A stretch of 64,000 nucleotides of DNA from an uncultured Acidobacteriaceae bacterium (GTDB lineage Bacteria > Acidobacteriota > Terriglobia > Terriglobales > Acidobacteriaceae). Shown here piece by piece: positions 1-9,158 of the stretch. The notes under the pieces are model-generated. The model made no database searches. It had not been told where the DNA came from and saw nothing but the letters and a program-made list of their open reading frames with translations. A program made the translations under genes and the position numbers. Numbering within the stretch: position 1 is the first letter of the stretch; every line of letters begins with the position of its first letter. The stretch lies in contig CAINJJ010000009.1 of the NCBI GenBank assembly GCA_903849645.1, positions 186,001-250,000 on the forward strand. The letters run 5' to 3'.

Positions 1-1
1 G

Positions 2-877
2 GAGTATCCCGCCGCCGTGGAACACCTGAAAGCGGCGGTGGCGTTGAACCCGAATCACTATGACACGCGCTACAACCTGGGCGTGGCGCTGGCGCATCTG
101 CAGCAGAACGAGGCAGCGCGCGAACAACTGCAGAAGGCGGCGGAGCTGAATCCTGGCGAGGCCGAGGGACATTTTCACCTGGCCCAGGTGTTGAAGGCGC
201 TGGGCAGAGCCGCCGAGGCGCAATCGGAACTCAAGCGCTTTCAGGAGCAGCAGCAGGCAACCGTCAAGCTGGCGCTGAGCCAGACCAAATCCGGACAGGC
301 GGCCCAGGCGATGAAAGATGGCCATGCAGTGGAGGCGGTGAGTCTATATCGCGAGGCGATCGAAGCGGAGCCGCAGGATGCGATTCTGCAATACAATCTG
401 GCGCTGGCGCTGGACCGCAGCGGAACCCAGATAGCAGACAGTGCGGCGCAAGAGAAGGCGGCTCTCACAAGGGCAATCGAGCTGCAGCCTGGGTTTGCCG
501 CAGCGGGCAACCTGCTAGGAATGCTGGAGGCGCAGGCCGGAGATACAGCGGCAGCGGAGCGGCACTTTCGCGATGCCCTGGCCGCGGTGCCTCGCTTTGC
601 CGAGGCTTCAAACAACCTGGGGACTCTTCTTGGCCAGCAAGGGCGCGATACGGAAGCGGAGGTGCGCTTCCGTGCGGCGGTCTCGGCGAATCCGCGCTAT
701 ACGCAGGCATGGTTGAACCTGGCCGCGACCCTGGCGAGCCAGTCGCGGTTCGCGGAAGCGAATGAAGCGGTGGAGAGCGCATTGAAGCTCGATCAACAGA
801 ACTCCGAAGCGCTGCAATTGAAGCGGATGCTGGACAAGGCGACCGGCGGCGCGAGCACGGGCAAGGCCCTGCAATAA
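2..877 (+). CDS. TPR-repeat protein, 5' end outside the window
   Basis: Tetratricopeptide-repeat protein. The frame is open to the left edge (codons for EYPAA precede the first in-window GTG at 17), so the real start is probably outside the window. Repeated helix pairs with the TPR pattern (for example NPNHYDTRYNLGVALAHL, then PQDAILQYNLALALDRSG and ASNNLGTLLGQQGRDTEAE) cover nearly the whole visible 286 residues. TPRs act as protein-interaction scaffolds; no catalytic domain is visible. The stop lies four bases before the next gene, an FG-GAP/UnbV protein, so the two are probably co-transcribed. TPR domains are often fused to, or next to, UnbV proteins in Acidobacteriota. The partner and exact role cannot be told. 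Confidence 0.85.
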   Translation, partial: EYPAAVEHLKAAVALNPNHYDTRYNLGVALAHLQQNEAAREQLQKAAELNPGEAEGHFHLAQVLKALGRAAEAQSELKRFQEQQQATVKLALSQTKSGQAAQAMKDGHAVEAVSLYREAIEAEPQDAILQYNLALALDRSGTQIADSAAQEKAALTRAIELQPGFAAAGNLLGMLEAQAGDTAAAERHFRDALAAVPRFAEASNNLGTLLGQQGRDTEAEVRFRAAVSANPRYTQAWLNLAATLASQSRFAEANEAVESALKLDQQNSEALQLKRMLDKATGGASTGKALQ

Positions 878-881
878 CGAT

Positions 882-2639
882 ATGATGCCCAATCGCAAAC
901 CTGCTTGCTGGTCGCGGCGCAGAGTGCTGCAGACCGGAGCCCTCGCGGCGGTTCCCGCATTGGCGGCCGGCCGATTGATTGCCGCTGAAGCCGCGGCGGC
1001 AGCGCCTTTTTCGCGTCTGACGGATGTGGCGGCGCAGGCCGGCCTCACGCTGCCGATGGTCTATGGCGACCCCAAGCAAGTTACTTACATTGTGGAGTCG
1101 ATGGGAGGAGGATGCGCCTTCTTTGACTACGACAACGATGGTTGGATGGACATCTTCCTTGTGGGCGGGCGCACACTGGAAGGCACGCCGCCGGGGTCGG
1201 GCAACCGTCTGTATCACAACAATCGCGACGGCGCATTCACCGACGTAACTGCGAAAGCAGGCCTTTCCGATCCCGGATGGGGTGTGGGCGTGTGCGTGGG
1301 CGACTACAACAACGATGGCTTTGAAGACCTGTTCGTCACCTACTACGGCCGGAACCGGCTCTACCGCAACAACGGCGATGGAACGTTCACTGACGAGACG
1401 GCCAAGGCAGGACTCCTGCACCCCGGCACTCGATTCGGCGCGGGATGCACGTTCCTGGACTACAACCGCGACGGCCACCTGGATTTGTTTGTTTCCAACT
1501 ATGTGGAGATTGACCTGGCGACGGCCCCCAGGCCCAGCGTGCAGGTGGCTACCTGTTCCTATCAGGGAGTCGCGGTCTACTGCGGTCCGCGAGGTTTGCC
1601 GCTGCCAACTCATGCGCTTTACCGCAATAACGGGGACGGCACTTTTACGGATGTTTCGAAGGCGGCCGGTATCGATTCAGTGCGCACATCGTATGGGTTG
1701 ACGGCGGTTGCGATGGACGTGGATGAAGACGGCTGGCCGGACATTGTGGTGGCCTGCGACTCGACACCTGGCCTGCTGTTGTTGAACAACCACGACGGCA
1801 CATTTCGTGAAGAGGCGCTGGGGCGCGGCTTGGCAGTGAGCGGCGACGGGCAGGCCATGGCGGGAATGGGCGTTGCGCCGGGAGACTATGACCTCGATGG
1901 ACACATTGACATCTTCAGGACGCACTACCAGGTGCAGTCGAGCGGGCTTTACCGTGCGCTCGGCAAGGGCGATTTTGACGATGTCTCTACCGCGGCTGGT
2001 GTTGCCGGAGAACGCCGCTTTGTGAGCTGGGGCGCGGCAATCGCCGATCTCGACAATGACGGCTGGCCGGACATCTTCTACGTGACCGGGAACGTATACC
2101 CGGAGCTTGAAAGAGTCTTTGCGAAGTATCCCGCACGAAGTCAGCCGATCCTGTTTCGCAACCTGGGCAACGGCAGATTTGCCCAGTTGCGGGACGAGGC
2201 CGGCCCTGCCATGGCGGCTCGCCATTGCAGCCGGGGCTGTGCCTTTGGCGACTTCGACAATGACGGCGATGTGGACATGGTGGTGATGAATCAGAACGAA
2301 CCGCCATCGTTGATTCGCAACGATGCTCCGCCGGGCAATCATTGGCTCAAGGTGCAACTGGAAGGAACAAAGAGCAATCGCAGCGCTATTGGGGCGCGCG
2401 TGATTGTGCGCTACGGAGCAAAGGTGCAGGCGCAGGAGAGGATGAGCCAATCGAGCTACTGCTCTGCGAACGACCCGCGGCTGCATTTTGGACTGGGCGC
2501 GGCGGCAACCGCGGACGTGGAAGTCCATTGGCCGTCGGGACTGGTGGAGAACATGCGCGGAGTGGCGGCCAACCAACTGCTGAAGATGCGCGAAGGAACC
2601 GGACCGGGAAAGGCAAGCGCCCTGCCCGGCAGGCAATGA
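882..2639 (+). CDS. Tat-exported FG-GAP/VCBS repeat protein with C-terminal ASPIC/UnbV domain (CRTAC1-like)
   Basis: 585-residue predicted exported protein. The N-terminus has a twin-arginine-like signal (SRRRVLQTGALAAVPALAAG, about residues 10-30). Residues about 45-480 carry repeated calcium-binding FG-GAP/VCBS blades with DxDxDG-type loops (DYDNDGWMDIF, DYNNDGFEDLF, DYNRDGHLDLF, DLDNDGWPDIF, DFDNDGDVDMV), implying a beta-propeller. The last about 80 residues match the ASPIC/UnbV module (SAIGARVIVRYG ... HFGLG ... VEVHWPSG). These proteins are usually surface or periplasmic and function is poorly known; carbohydrate or matrix binding is an inference. ATG at 882 or 885 can both serve. It follows the TPR gene by four bases and precedes a GH2 hydrolase by about 140 bases. 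Confidence 0.9.
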   Translation: MMPNRKPACWSRRRVLQTGALAAVPALAAGRLIAAEAAAAAPFSRLTDVAAQAGLTLPMVYGDPKQVTYIVESMGGGCAFFDYDNDGWMDIFLVGGRTLEGTPPGSGNRLYHNNRDGAFTDVTAKAGLSDPGWGVGVCVGDYNNDGFEDLFVTYYGRNRLYRNNGDGTFTDETAKAGLLHPGTRFGAGCTFLDYNRDGHLDLFVSNYVEIDLATAPRPSVQVATCSYQGVAVYCGPRGLPLPTHALYRNNGDGTFTDVSKAAGIDSVRTSYGLTAVAMDVDEDGWPDIVVACDSTPGLLLLNNHDGTFREEALGRGLAVSGDGQAMAGMGVAPGDYDLDGHIDIFRTHYQVQSSGLYRALGKGDFDDVSTAAGVAGERRFVSWGAAIADLDNDGWPDIFYVTGNVYPELERVFAKYPARSQPILFRNLGNGRFAQLRDEAGPAMAARHCSRGCAFGDFDNDGDVDMVVMNQNEPPSLIRNDAPPGNHWLKVQLEGTKSNRSAIGARVIVRYGAKVQAQERMSQSSYCSANDPRLHFGLGAAATADVEVHWPSGLVENMRGVAANQLLKMREGTGPGKASALPGRQ

Positions 2640-2778
2640 ACTGCTCAATCCCGTGCCTGCAAGGGCTCGGAGTGGATAACGAAATCAGCGCTGACGGCCC
2701 GCGGCCCCGGAGATTCCGGGCCAGCATGGTGGGCTCGACGCCAGCTTGGACAACCAACAGGAAGGGGAACACCCAGTT

Positions 2779-5700
2779 ATGTGCCCATCAAGGCGGAGCT
2801 TTTTGAAGACGACGGCAATCGCGGGAGCAACTGTAGCGCTTGAGGGCCTGCCCGCCCTTGCCGAATCGAACCATGCAGCATTCGATCCATCGGTGCAAAC
2901 AGGGACCGCTGCGGCAACGCCTGCCTTCACGCGCGGCCTGGGAATCTATCCTGGCGCACCGACGGAGGACTTCAGTCCGAAGCTGGTCCCGGCCGGGTCC
3001 AACTATCGCAACCTGGCGCTGCTGCGGCCAGCGTTTCAATCCAGCAGCTACGACTTCAATCTGACGGCGCAACTGGTGACCGATGGGATCCGCGAGACGC
3101 GCATGCCGGAGTGGATTCGTGTCTCAGACAGTGCGCGCGGATTGTTGCCCAGGCAACTGCGCGAGACGGTGCTCGATCACGCAACCATGCATCCGCTGGA
3201 GTTGCTCGGCGACAAGGTCTCTGTCGAGGTTGAGCTTTGCGGGGGAGAGAGCGCGCCGGAGGTGGACCGCGTGCAAATCTATCTGGTCTCTCCGAAGCAG
3301 AGCGCGGCCGGGGAGTTGCGCTTCAGGGTGCTTGTATCTGAAGACGGCCGGGAGTGGAAGCAGATTGCTGAAGCCGGCGCGCCCGAGGCAGCGTCAACTG
3401 CGGCCTATCCGCCAGACTTCGCTCCAGCAGGGCACTTCTTCACGCCATCGATACCATTGGGCACCATCTGCCGCAGCCGTTATTACCGGGTGGAGTGCGC
3501 ACTGGAAGGCCGCGCCGAGGCGCAGGGTGGGGACGGCGGAGAGACGGGCTGGACGCTCACCCAGGTGGCCTTCTATCGAGGCAGCCAGCGGGTGGAAATT
3601 GGAGGCCCGTACAGCTTTACCAGCGCCTGGATGCCCGCGGGCATGGACGAGGAATGGGTCTACGTTGACCTGGGCTCCCAATGCGAGTTTGACCATGTAG
3701 GTCTCCACTGGATTGCGCGCGCGGCCGAGGGCGCTGTGCAGGTCTCCGAGGATGCCCGCGCATGGAGCGAGATCGCCTCGCTTGCAGGCCGCACCGGGAC
3801 GGTGGACAACATTGCGCTGGCGCAGCCAGTGAAGGGCCGCTACGTGCGCATTCTAATGACGCGCCCGGCCACCGCGGATGGCTACATTCTGAGTGAGGTG
3901 GAAGTCCTCGGCCGGGGTGGCCTGATCGCCGAAGCGAAGCCTCCGCTTTTGCCTGCCGAAGATGGATCGTTGCGGCTGGCAGGAGGGCCGTGGCGTGTGC
4001 AAAGAGCAAGCCTGGTGAGCGAAGGTGGAGAGAAGCTCTCACAGCCAGGCCATGCAGACTCAGAGTGGGTTGCTGCCACGGTGCCGGGCACTGTGCTTGC
4101 TTCGTATTACAACGCAGGAGCAGTCGCTGACCCCAACTACGGCGAGAACCAGTTGGCGATCTCCGACTCCTTCTTCCACTCCGATTTCTGGTACCGCACG
4201 GAGTTTGTTGCGCCGCAGCTGAATCCCCAGCAGACAGCGTGGCTGGAGTTTGCCGGAATCAACTGGAAGGCCGAGATCTACCTGAACGGCGAGAAGCTGG
4301 GGCGGGTGGAAGGTGGCTTCCAGCGGGGCCAGTTCGAGGTAAGCGGCAAGCTGCTGCCGGGGCGGAGGAATGCCCTCGCTGTGCGGATTGAAAAGAATGC
4401 CACGCCAGGCAGCGCGAAGGAGAAGACCCTGGAGAGCGTGGGCCGCAATGGCGGCGCGCTTGGTGCGGACAACCCCACTTACCATGCCTCCATCGGCTGG
4501 GACTGGATACCAACCATCCGGGGAAGAAATACGGGGATCTGGGGCGAAGTCACGCTTGCGGTGAAGGGCGCTGTAACTCTGGAAAATCCCTTCGTCTCTA
4601 CCGCATTGCCCCTGCCGGACACCTCCACCGCGGACGTCAGCGTGGAGGTGGAACTGGTCAATCACCAGGCCCGTCCCTTTGCCGGGCTGCTGCGCGGGCG
4701 CTACGGCGAAGCGCATTTCGAGCAGCGGATTGCGCTTGCTCCGCTGGAACGGAAGACACTCAAGCTGAACCCAGCAACGCATCCGGCGCTGCGATTGGCT
4801 CATCCGCAGTTATGGTGGCCCGCGGGCTACGGTGAGCCAGCCCTCTACGATGTTGAATTGACCGTGGAAGCGCACGGCAAAACGCTGGACAAGACATCCT
4901 TCCGCTCCGGTGTGCGGCAGATGAGTTACAGCGAAGAGGGTGGCGCTCTGCGGCTGTGGATCAACGGCCGCAGGTTCATTGCGCGCGGCGGCAACTGGGG
5001 CTTTGGCGAATCCATGCTGCGCTATCGGGCTCGCGAATATGACGCCGCTGTGCGCTATCACCGCGAGATGAACTTCACGATGATCCGCAATTGGGTTGGG
5101 CAGATTGGCGACGATGCTTTCTATGAGGCATGTGACCGCCACGGCATCGTCGTGTGGCAGGACTTCTGGCTGGCCAATCCCTGGGATGGCCCGGAGCCCG
5201 CGGATAACAAGCTCTTTCTGGATAATGCGCGGGACTTTGTCTTGCGCATTCGCAACCATGCGTCGATTGGATTGTATTGCGGGCGCAACGAGGGCTTTCC
5301 GCCGCCTCCACTGGAGCAGGGCATTCGCAAGGCCCTGGCCGACCTGCACCCCGGCATGCACTACATTCCAAGCTCGGCCGACGATGTGGTGAGTGGCCAC
5401 GGGCCCTATCAGGCCAAGTCCCCGGAGTTCTACTTCAACGCCGCGGATAAGCGCCTGCATAGCGAGATCGGCGCGCCAAATATTCCACCCATCGAGAGCG
5501 TGCGGCTGATGATGCCGGAAGAGGCCGTCTGGCCGCAAAGCCTGTCCTGGGGGCTCCACGACTTCTGCCTGGAGGGCGCACAGGGCGGCGAGGGCTTTCG
5601 AACGATTGTGGATCAGGGATATGGCGGCGCGCACAACGCGGAAGAGTGGCTGCGGCTTGCGCAATTTGTCAACTACGACACCTATCGCGCCATGTTCGAG

Positions 5701-6408
5701 GCGCAAAGCAAGCACCGCATGGGCGTGTTTCTGTGGATGAGCCATCCCTGCTGGCCGTCGTTCGTTTGGCAGACCTACGACTACTACTTCGAGCCCACGG
5801 CTGCTTACTTCGGTTGCAAGAAAGGCTCGGAGCCGCTGCACATTCAGTGGAACTGCGCCACCGAAAGCATTGAGGTGGTCAACTACAGCGCCGGGACCGT
5901 GAAAGGCCTGACCGCGCGCGTGGAGCTTCTGAATCTGGACGGAAGCCTGGTGCAGCGGAAGTCCGCTGATGTAGACAGCAAGGAAGACTCGACCGTGGCC
6001 TGCATGCAAATGAGCTATCCAGCGGGGCTCACCGCTGTGCATATACTCAGGCTCACCCTGGCGCACGGAACAGAAGTGCTGTCCACGAACTTCTATCTCC
6101 GCCCCGCGCTCAAAGGCGACTATCGCGCAATCCGTCAACTGCCCAAGCCGAACGTACAGGCCCGGACAACGGTGGAACGCAAGGGGGATCGCTGGCTTCT
6201 TGTGACCGAGTTGCACAACCAGGCATCATGGCCCGCTCTGATGGTGCGCATCAAGGCCGTGCGCGAGAAGAGTGGAGACCGGATTCTTCCCGCCATCTAC
6301 TCAGACAACTACGTTTCGCTCATGCCGGGAGAGAGTCAGACATTGACCACCGAGGTCAGTGATTCGGACACGCGCGGAGAGCGGCCCACCGTTGTGGTGG
6401 CGATTTAG
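2779..6408 (+). CDS. Tat-exported glycoside hydrolase family 2 protein with N-terminal discoidin-like modules
   Basis: Large exported retaining glycosidase, about 1209 residues. I use ATG 2779 rather than the upstream in-frame TTG 2746, because GGAAGGGG lies just before it and the protein then opens with a Tat signal (RRSFLKTTAIAGA). Order: signal 1-27; discoidin/F5-8C-like region about 65-385; GH2 jelly-roll sugar-binding domain about 390-590; immunoglobulin-like domain; TIM barrel; C-terminal beta domains. Likely acid/base is Glu838 in CGRNEG and nucleophile Glu896 in LHSEIG. The arrangement resembles exo-beta-glucosaminidase/beta-mannosidase-type GH2 members rather than LacZ, but substrate is not determinable. 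The discoidin part suggests binding to polymer or cell surface. It is convergent with the sugar-binding protein gene that follows. Confidence 0.9.
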   Translation: MCPSRRSFLKTTAIAGATVALEGLPALAESNHAAFDPSVQTGTAAATPAFTRGLGIYPGAPTEDFSPKLVPAGSNYRNLALLRPAFQSSSYDFNLTAQLVTDGIRETRMPEWIRVSDSARGLLPRQLRETVLDHATMHPLELLGDKVSVEVELCGGESAPEVDRVQIYLVSPKQSAAGELRFRVLVSEDGREWKQIAEAGAPEAASTAAYPPDFAPAGHFFTPSIPLGTICRSRYYRVECALEGRAEAQGGDGGETGWTLTQVAFYRGSQRVEIGGPYSFTSAWMPAGMDEEWVYVDLGSQCEFDHVGLHWIARAAEGAVQVSEDARAWSEIASLAGRTGTVDNIALAQPVKGRYVRILMTRPATADGYILSEVEVLGRGGLIAEAKPPLLPAEDGSLRLAGGPWRVQRASLVSEGGEKLSQPGHADSEWVAATVPGTVLASYYNAGAVADPNYGENQLAISDSFFHSDFWYRTEFVAPQLNPQQTAWLEFAGINWKAEIYLNGEKLGRVEGGFQRGQFEVSGKLLPGRRNALAVRIEKNATPGSAKEKTLESVGRNGGALGADNPTYHASIGWDWIPTIRGRNTGIWGEVTLAVKGAVTLENPFVSTALPLPDTSTADVSVEVELVNHQARPFAGLLRGRYGEAHFEQRIALAPLERKTLKLNPATHPALRLAHPQLWWPAGYGEPALYDVELTVEAHGKTLDKTSFRSGVRQMSYSEEGGALRLWINGRRFIARGGNWGFGESMLRYRAREYDAAVRYHREMNFTMIRNWVGQIGDDAFYEACDRHGIVVWQDFWLANPWDGPEPADNKLFLDNARDFVLRIRNHASIGLYCGRNEGFPPPPLEQGIRKALADLHPGMHYIPSSADDVVSGHGPYQAKSPEFYFNAADKRLHSEIGAPNIPPIESVRLMMPEEAVWPQSLSWGLHDFCLEGAQGGEGFRTIVDQGYGGAHNAEEWLRLAQFVNYDTYRAMFEAQSKHRMGVFLWMSHPCWPSFVWQTYDYYFEPTAAYFGCKKGSEPLHIQWNCATESIEVVNYSAGTVKGLTARVELLNLDGSLVQRKSADVDSKEDSTVACMQMSYPAGLTAVHILRLTLAHGTEVLSTNFYLRPALKGDYRAIRQLPKPNVQARTTVERKGDRWLLVTELHNQASWPALMVRIKAVREKSGDRILPAIYSDNYVSLMPGESQTLTTEVSDSDTRGERPTVVVAI

Positions 6409-6426
6409 GAGCGAGCAGGCATGAAA

Positions 6427-6466
6427 CCCAGGCAGACTGCGGAGGCAAAGTCCGCGGCTGCCTGGG
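6427..6466. terminator. Stem-loop between two convergent genes
   Basis: Outer arms CCCAGGCAG and CTGCCTGGG pair perfectly (9 bp); an inner pair CTGCGGA/TCCGCGG has one mismatch and encloses a short loop. It lies in the 71-base gap between the 3' ends of the GH2 gene and the sugar-binding protein gene, where a bidirectional terminator is expected. There is no clear T-run on either side, so it may act only as a 3'-end stabiliser. Confidence 0.5.
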
Positions 6467-6479
6467 CGATGTCTCTGTG

Positions 6480-7430
6480 CTACTGAATGAAGTCGTTTGC
6501 GTTCGCTTTTGTCACCAGCTTTACCGGAGTGAGGACTTCCTTTTCGACCTGTTTGCCCGCGAGGTTGTCGTAGGCTTTCGACACGGCAATCCGTCCTATT
6601 TCCTTTGGCATCTGCGCGCTTGAGGCAAGCATCCTGCCTGCTTTGATAAGCTGCGCCCCTTCCCGCGAACCTGCAACGCCGAGAACCGCAATTTTGCCCG
6701 ATCGTCCCGCGGAATCAATGCCGGCCAGCGCCTCAATGGCGCTCACATCGTTGATGGCAAAGATGGCGTCCATTTCGGGATGACTGGCGAGAAAATCCTT
6801 GATGACGCCGCGAACGCCATCCCTGTTTGCATGCCCGTCCTGCATGGCAACGATCTTCATCTCTGGGTACTTGTCGAGTTCAAGCGAGAATCCCTTGACG
6901 CGATCAACGCAACCGCGCGAGAGGGAGAAGCTCAGCACTCCTATCTTCGCCTTCGGATTTGCGCGGGCCAGTTCCTGAGCGGCCAACTTGCCGGCCATTG
7001 CGTTGTCGGTGACCACCTTCGTGAGAACGAGCGAGTCAGGAGCATCGAGGTCCGTATCGGCAAGAACCACAGGCACATGCTTCTCTTTTGCGGCGGCCAG
7101 TATCTTGTCGATGCTGCCCAGGTCGGTTGCCGGAATGAGAAACAGGGCCGCGGGATGAAGGTTCAAGGCCTCCAGCGTGCTCTTCTCCTGGATGTCTCTT
7201 TCATGTTTGCCGTCGATCAGCAGAAGCTTGTCACCATGCGCCTCGACAGCGATCCTGATCCCCTCGCTCAGGTCCACGAAGAATGGATCGTGCATGGTCA
7301 TGAACGAGGCAACAAAGAGCCGTCCTCCGGTGGGCTTTGAGCCGTCCGCAGCCTCCCCCAACGCACATGCCGACCCTGCAGACAACGCGAAAACAATCGC
7401 CGCCATGGCGGCAAATTTCATTCGGCCCAT
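6480..7430 (-). CDS. Periplasmic sugar-binding protein (RbsB-like, Peripla_BP_4)
   Basis: 316 residues with a Sec signal peptide (MKFAAMAAIVFALSAGSACA) and the two-lobed fold of ribose/galactose-type ABC binding proteins: FVASFMTMHDPFF near the mature N-terminus, PVVLADTDLD in the middle, and DAIFAINDVSAIEAL and IAVLGVAGSREG in the second lobe. Such proteins bind a pentose or hexose and deliver it to an Rbs/Mgl-type permease or a chemoreceptor. Start ATG 7430 follows GGGAGGGATGAGAAG; an in-frame ATG three codons on is also possible. No ATPase or permease gene lies beside it, so it is an orphan here. The next gene on this strand is more than a kilobase away. Confidence 0.9.
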   Translation of the reverse strand: MGRMKFAAMAAIVFALSAGSACALGEAADGSKPTGGRLFVASFMTMHDPFFVDLSEGIRIAVEAHGDKLLLIDGKHERDIQEKSTLEALNLHPAALFLIPATDLGSIDKILAAAKEKHVPVVLADTDLDAPDSLVLTKVVTDNAMAGKLAAQELARANPKAKIGVLSFSLSRGCVDRVKGFSLELDKYPEMKIVAMQDGHANRDGVRGVIKDFLASHPEMDAIFAINDVSAIEALAGIDSAGRSGKIAVLGVAGSREGAQLIKAGRMLASSAQMPKEIGRIAVSKAYDNLAGKQVEKEVLTPVKLVTKANANDFIQ

Positions 7431-8190
7431 CTTCTCATCCCTCCCATTTCCGCAGGCTCAACTGGCCTTGGCCTGATAGCCAATGACAGAGCCAGACGAA
7501 TAATTCCTGCGATGAGAACGATACCATCCTTTGGGGCGAGTGGACCAGATGGATTTTTCAGCGTGGATAAAATTGCGGCAATGCTGTCACGATGGGCCGG
7601 TCCAGGCCCACATTCCATGGGCCGCCTGGGACCGAGCGTCCCTGGCAGCCGCAATGCCGTTCACCCAAGAGGCAACTCCAGCTTCCAGTCGAGCCAATTG
7701 TGGAGCGGCAAGAAGCCGAATGCCGTCAGGCTCATGAATGCCCTGTTTCACTGGTCTTTGATCGCCGGCCTCAGATGTAGATTGCATGCGCATCGCGGGA
7801 CCGCGCAATTTCTTGAAGATTCCATCCCACGATGGAAGCAATGCTTGCGTCTATGTTGATCTATCTGAGGCGCGGCGGCGTTCAGGGCTTTGCGTTTGGC
7901 GCCGCTGGTGCGATAGAAGGGTGTGCGGAACGCATTTGAGTGGAGTGTCTGACGCCACTGGCTGCAGGCCTCCTGGTGACAAGTTCCGCACTACTCGGCA
8001 GTGGGATACGCGCCCGGCTGCAGGAATCTGTCCCATCGAGCGGCAATACGGCATTCCTGTCGGCCAGACGAACTGGACCATTTGCGCGTCGCGCCGACGA
8101 TCTTCCTGTCCTCAAGAGATAACTTCATGATCCAGTCGCGGACCGGCTGTATTCCGTGCGGGCTTTCGTAGAAGAAGCTGGCAGCTTCTT
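7431..8190. other. Gene-poor stretch without a convincing gene
   Basis: Only short overlapping reading frames occur, with mixed codon use and no recognisable domain. The frame from 7832 to 8122 on the plus strand is open except for one TGA at 7937-7939 and contains hydrophobic stretches (LTPLAAGLLVTSSALL), so a decayed membrane-protein gene is possible, but I could not match it to a family. The first 70 bases hold the 5' region of the sugar-binding protein gene. Confidence 0.4.
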
Positions 8191-8310
8191 GTGAAGGGCG
8201 AGGTTGAAGTGGAGTGCTCCGACGACGAGGGGCGGACCTATGCGACGGCTGCGCTCAAAGCAGAGGATCTGGTAAGGCTGCATCATGCGCCGCTGGAGAG
8301 GGTGGCGTGA
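8191..8310 (+). pseudogene. Possible remnant of a DUF4926-like gene (C-terminal part only)
   Basis: A 39-codon open tail beginning at GTG 8191 reads VECSDDEGRTYATAALKAE and then LVRLHHAPLERVA. This resembles the C-terminal half of DUF4926 proteins (pattern EVEF.D.EGRTYA...L.AD.L..LH). The expected N-terminal half (the RRGD.GTVVE part) is not in frame upstream; a fragment VRAFVEEAGSFL occurs in another frame just before, consistent with a frameshift. DUF4926 genes are small and often sit beside a DUF6883-type partner; none is visible. The identification rests on a short match from memory. Confidence 0.35.
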
Positions 8311-8316
8311 ATGGGG

Positions 8317-8358
8317 TTGTTGCTTTCCCAGGTCTCAAGATCGAGACCTGGGGCACCC
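8317..8358 (+). repeat. Intergenic palindrome, GGTCTC type, copy 1
   Basis: Perfect 10-bp arms CCCAGGTCTC (8327-8336) and GAGACCTGGG (8343-8352) around loop AAGATC, with edges TTGTTGCTTT on the left and GCACCCAA on the right. An inverted second copy lies at 9159-9197, and the same edges occur with other stem sequences elsewhere in the window. It sits between the DUF4926-like remnant and the 3' end of the broken gene at 8417-8914. Confidence 0.8.
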
Positions 8359-8416
8359 AATCGTATGTGGATGGTGAGGCCTGGGCTACCCCGCCTCGTT
8401 TCCGGAACTTGAGACT

Positions 8417-8914
8417 CTATTGACGGTCGTAGAGCAACGTGATCTTGAAGGGCTTGCCCTTCGGGTCAACTCCCGATTCCCGGACAGTCAAAGTCTTGCG
8501 ATCAGGGCTGACGGCGGCGGTTTCCTTTACAACCAGCTTCCCGTTTATCGTGGTGGTCAGCAAGTAAGTGCGGTCGTCAATCTTCTTCAACATCGAAGTT
8601 TCCCCAGCCCCCGCGGGCGGGTCTATGGAAGTGATCGGACCGCCGGCAGCGGGCGCGGAAATCTTTGTGGTCTCGACTTTACCGTCTTTGAGCGTATCAA
8701 GAAACGTCACGGTCACCGTATCGCCTTCGACTGCCACAATGATCGTTTGTTACTTTTGGGGCCAGTCCGCGGGAATCTTGTTCTGCGCGCTACCCTTCCA
8801 GGTTCCGACGAATGCATTTTCGGTTTTCCCATCGGCCTGCCCGAGAGCGACAGAACCAGCAAACAAGAATCCAAGCAAGAGTGCAACCAAGCCACTCGCC
8901 ATTCCCTTTCGCAT
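8417..8914 (-). pseudogene. Secreted small protein gene interrupted by one in-frame TAA
   Basis: The frame from ATG 8914 (preceded by GAAGGAG) encodes a Sec signal peptide (MASGLVALLLGFLFAGSVALG), then AFVGTWKGSAQNKIPADW. It is interrupted by TAA at 8750-8752 after PQK and continues in the same frame as QTIIVAVEGDTVTV to a normal stop at 8417. No frameshift is needed: a single nonsense codon splits a 165-residue product. The GTWK opening and beta-rich tail resemble small secreted acidobacterial proteins of unknown function. A strong promoter is intact upstream. Either a young pseudogene, a sequencing error or a readthrough product; the downstream part has no good start of its own. Confidence 0.75.
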
Positions 8915-8957
8915 ATTTTCTCCTTCACCCGATTGATCTGATAACAGATGCGCGCGA

Positions 8958-8986
8958 ACTATAGCACGGGTAACAGAGCATGACAA
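8958..8986 (-). promoter_or_regulatory. Sigma-70-type promoter of the interrupted secreted-protein gene
   Basis: On the minus strand, TTGTCA (8986-8981) and TATAGT (8963-8958) are separated by exactly 17 bases, each one base from consensus in the key positions. Transcription would start near 8950, giving a leader of about 35 bases with GAAGGAG before ATG 8914. Confidence 0.6.
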
Positions 8987-9049
8987 GCAGAACTTACTTT
9001 CCATACAAGATAAGCCTGAAGGTCCAGGGATGCACGGGGTCTGCGGTCT

Positions 9050-9085
9050 CCCACCCATGAATCAAATTGCGATTCATGGATGGGG
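9050..9085 (+). repeat. Intergenic palindrome, GAATC type
   Basis: Arms CCCACCCATGAATC (9050-9063) and GATTCATGGATGGG (9071-9084) pair at 13 of 14 positions around a 7-base loop; followed by GCACTTGGC. Same layout as the copies at 18640, 21336 and 22483. Confidence 0.8.
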
Positions 9086-9158
9086 CACTTGGCTTCTGTG
9101 GGGATTTGAAGGGTGGGCAACCCGCCACCCGGAGATAGTGTCGATGTTGCCTGGCTGT

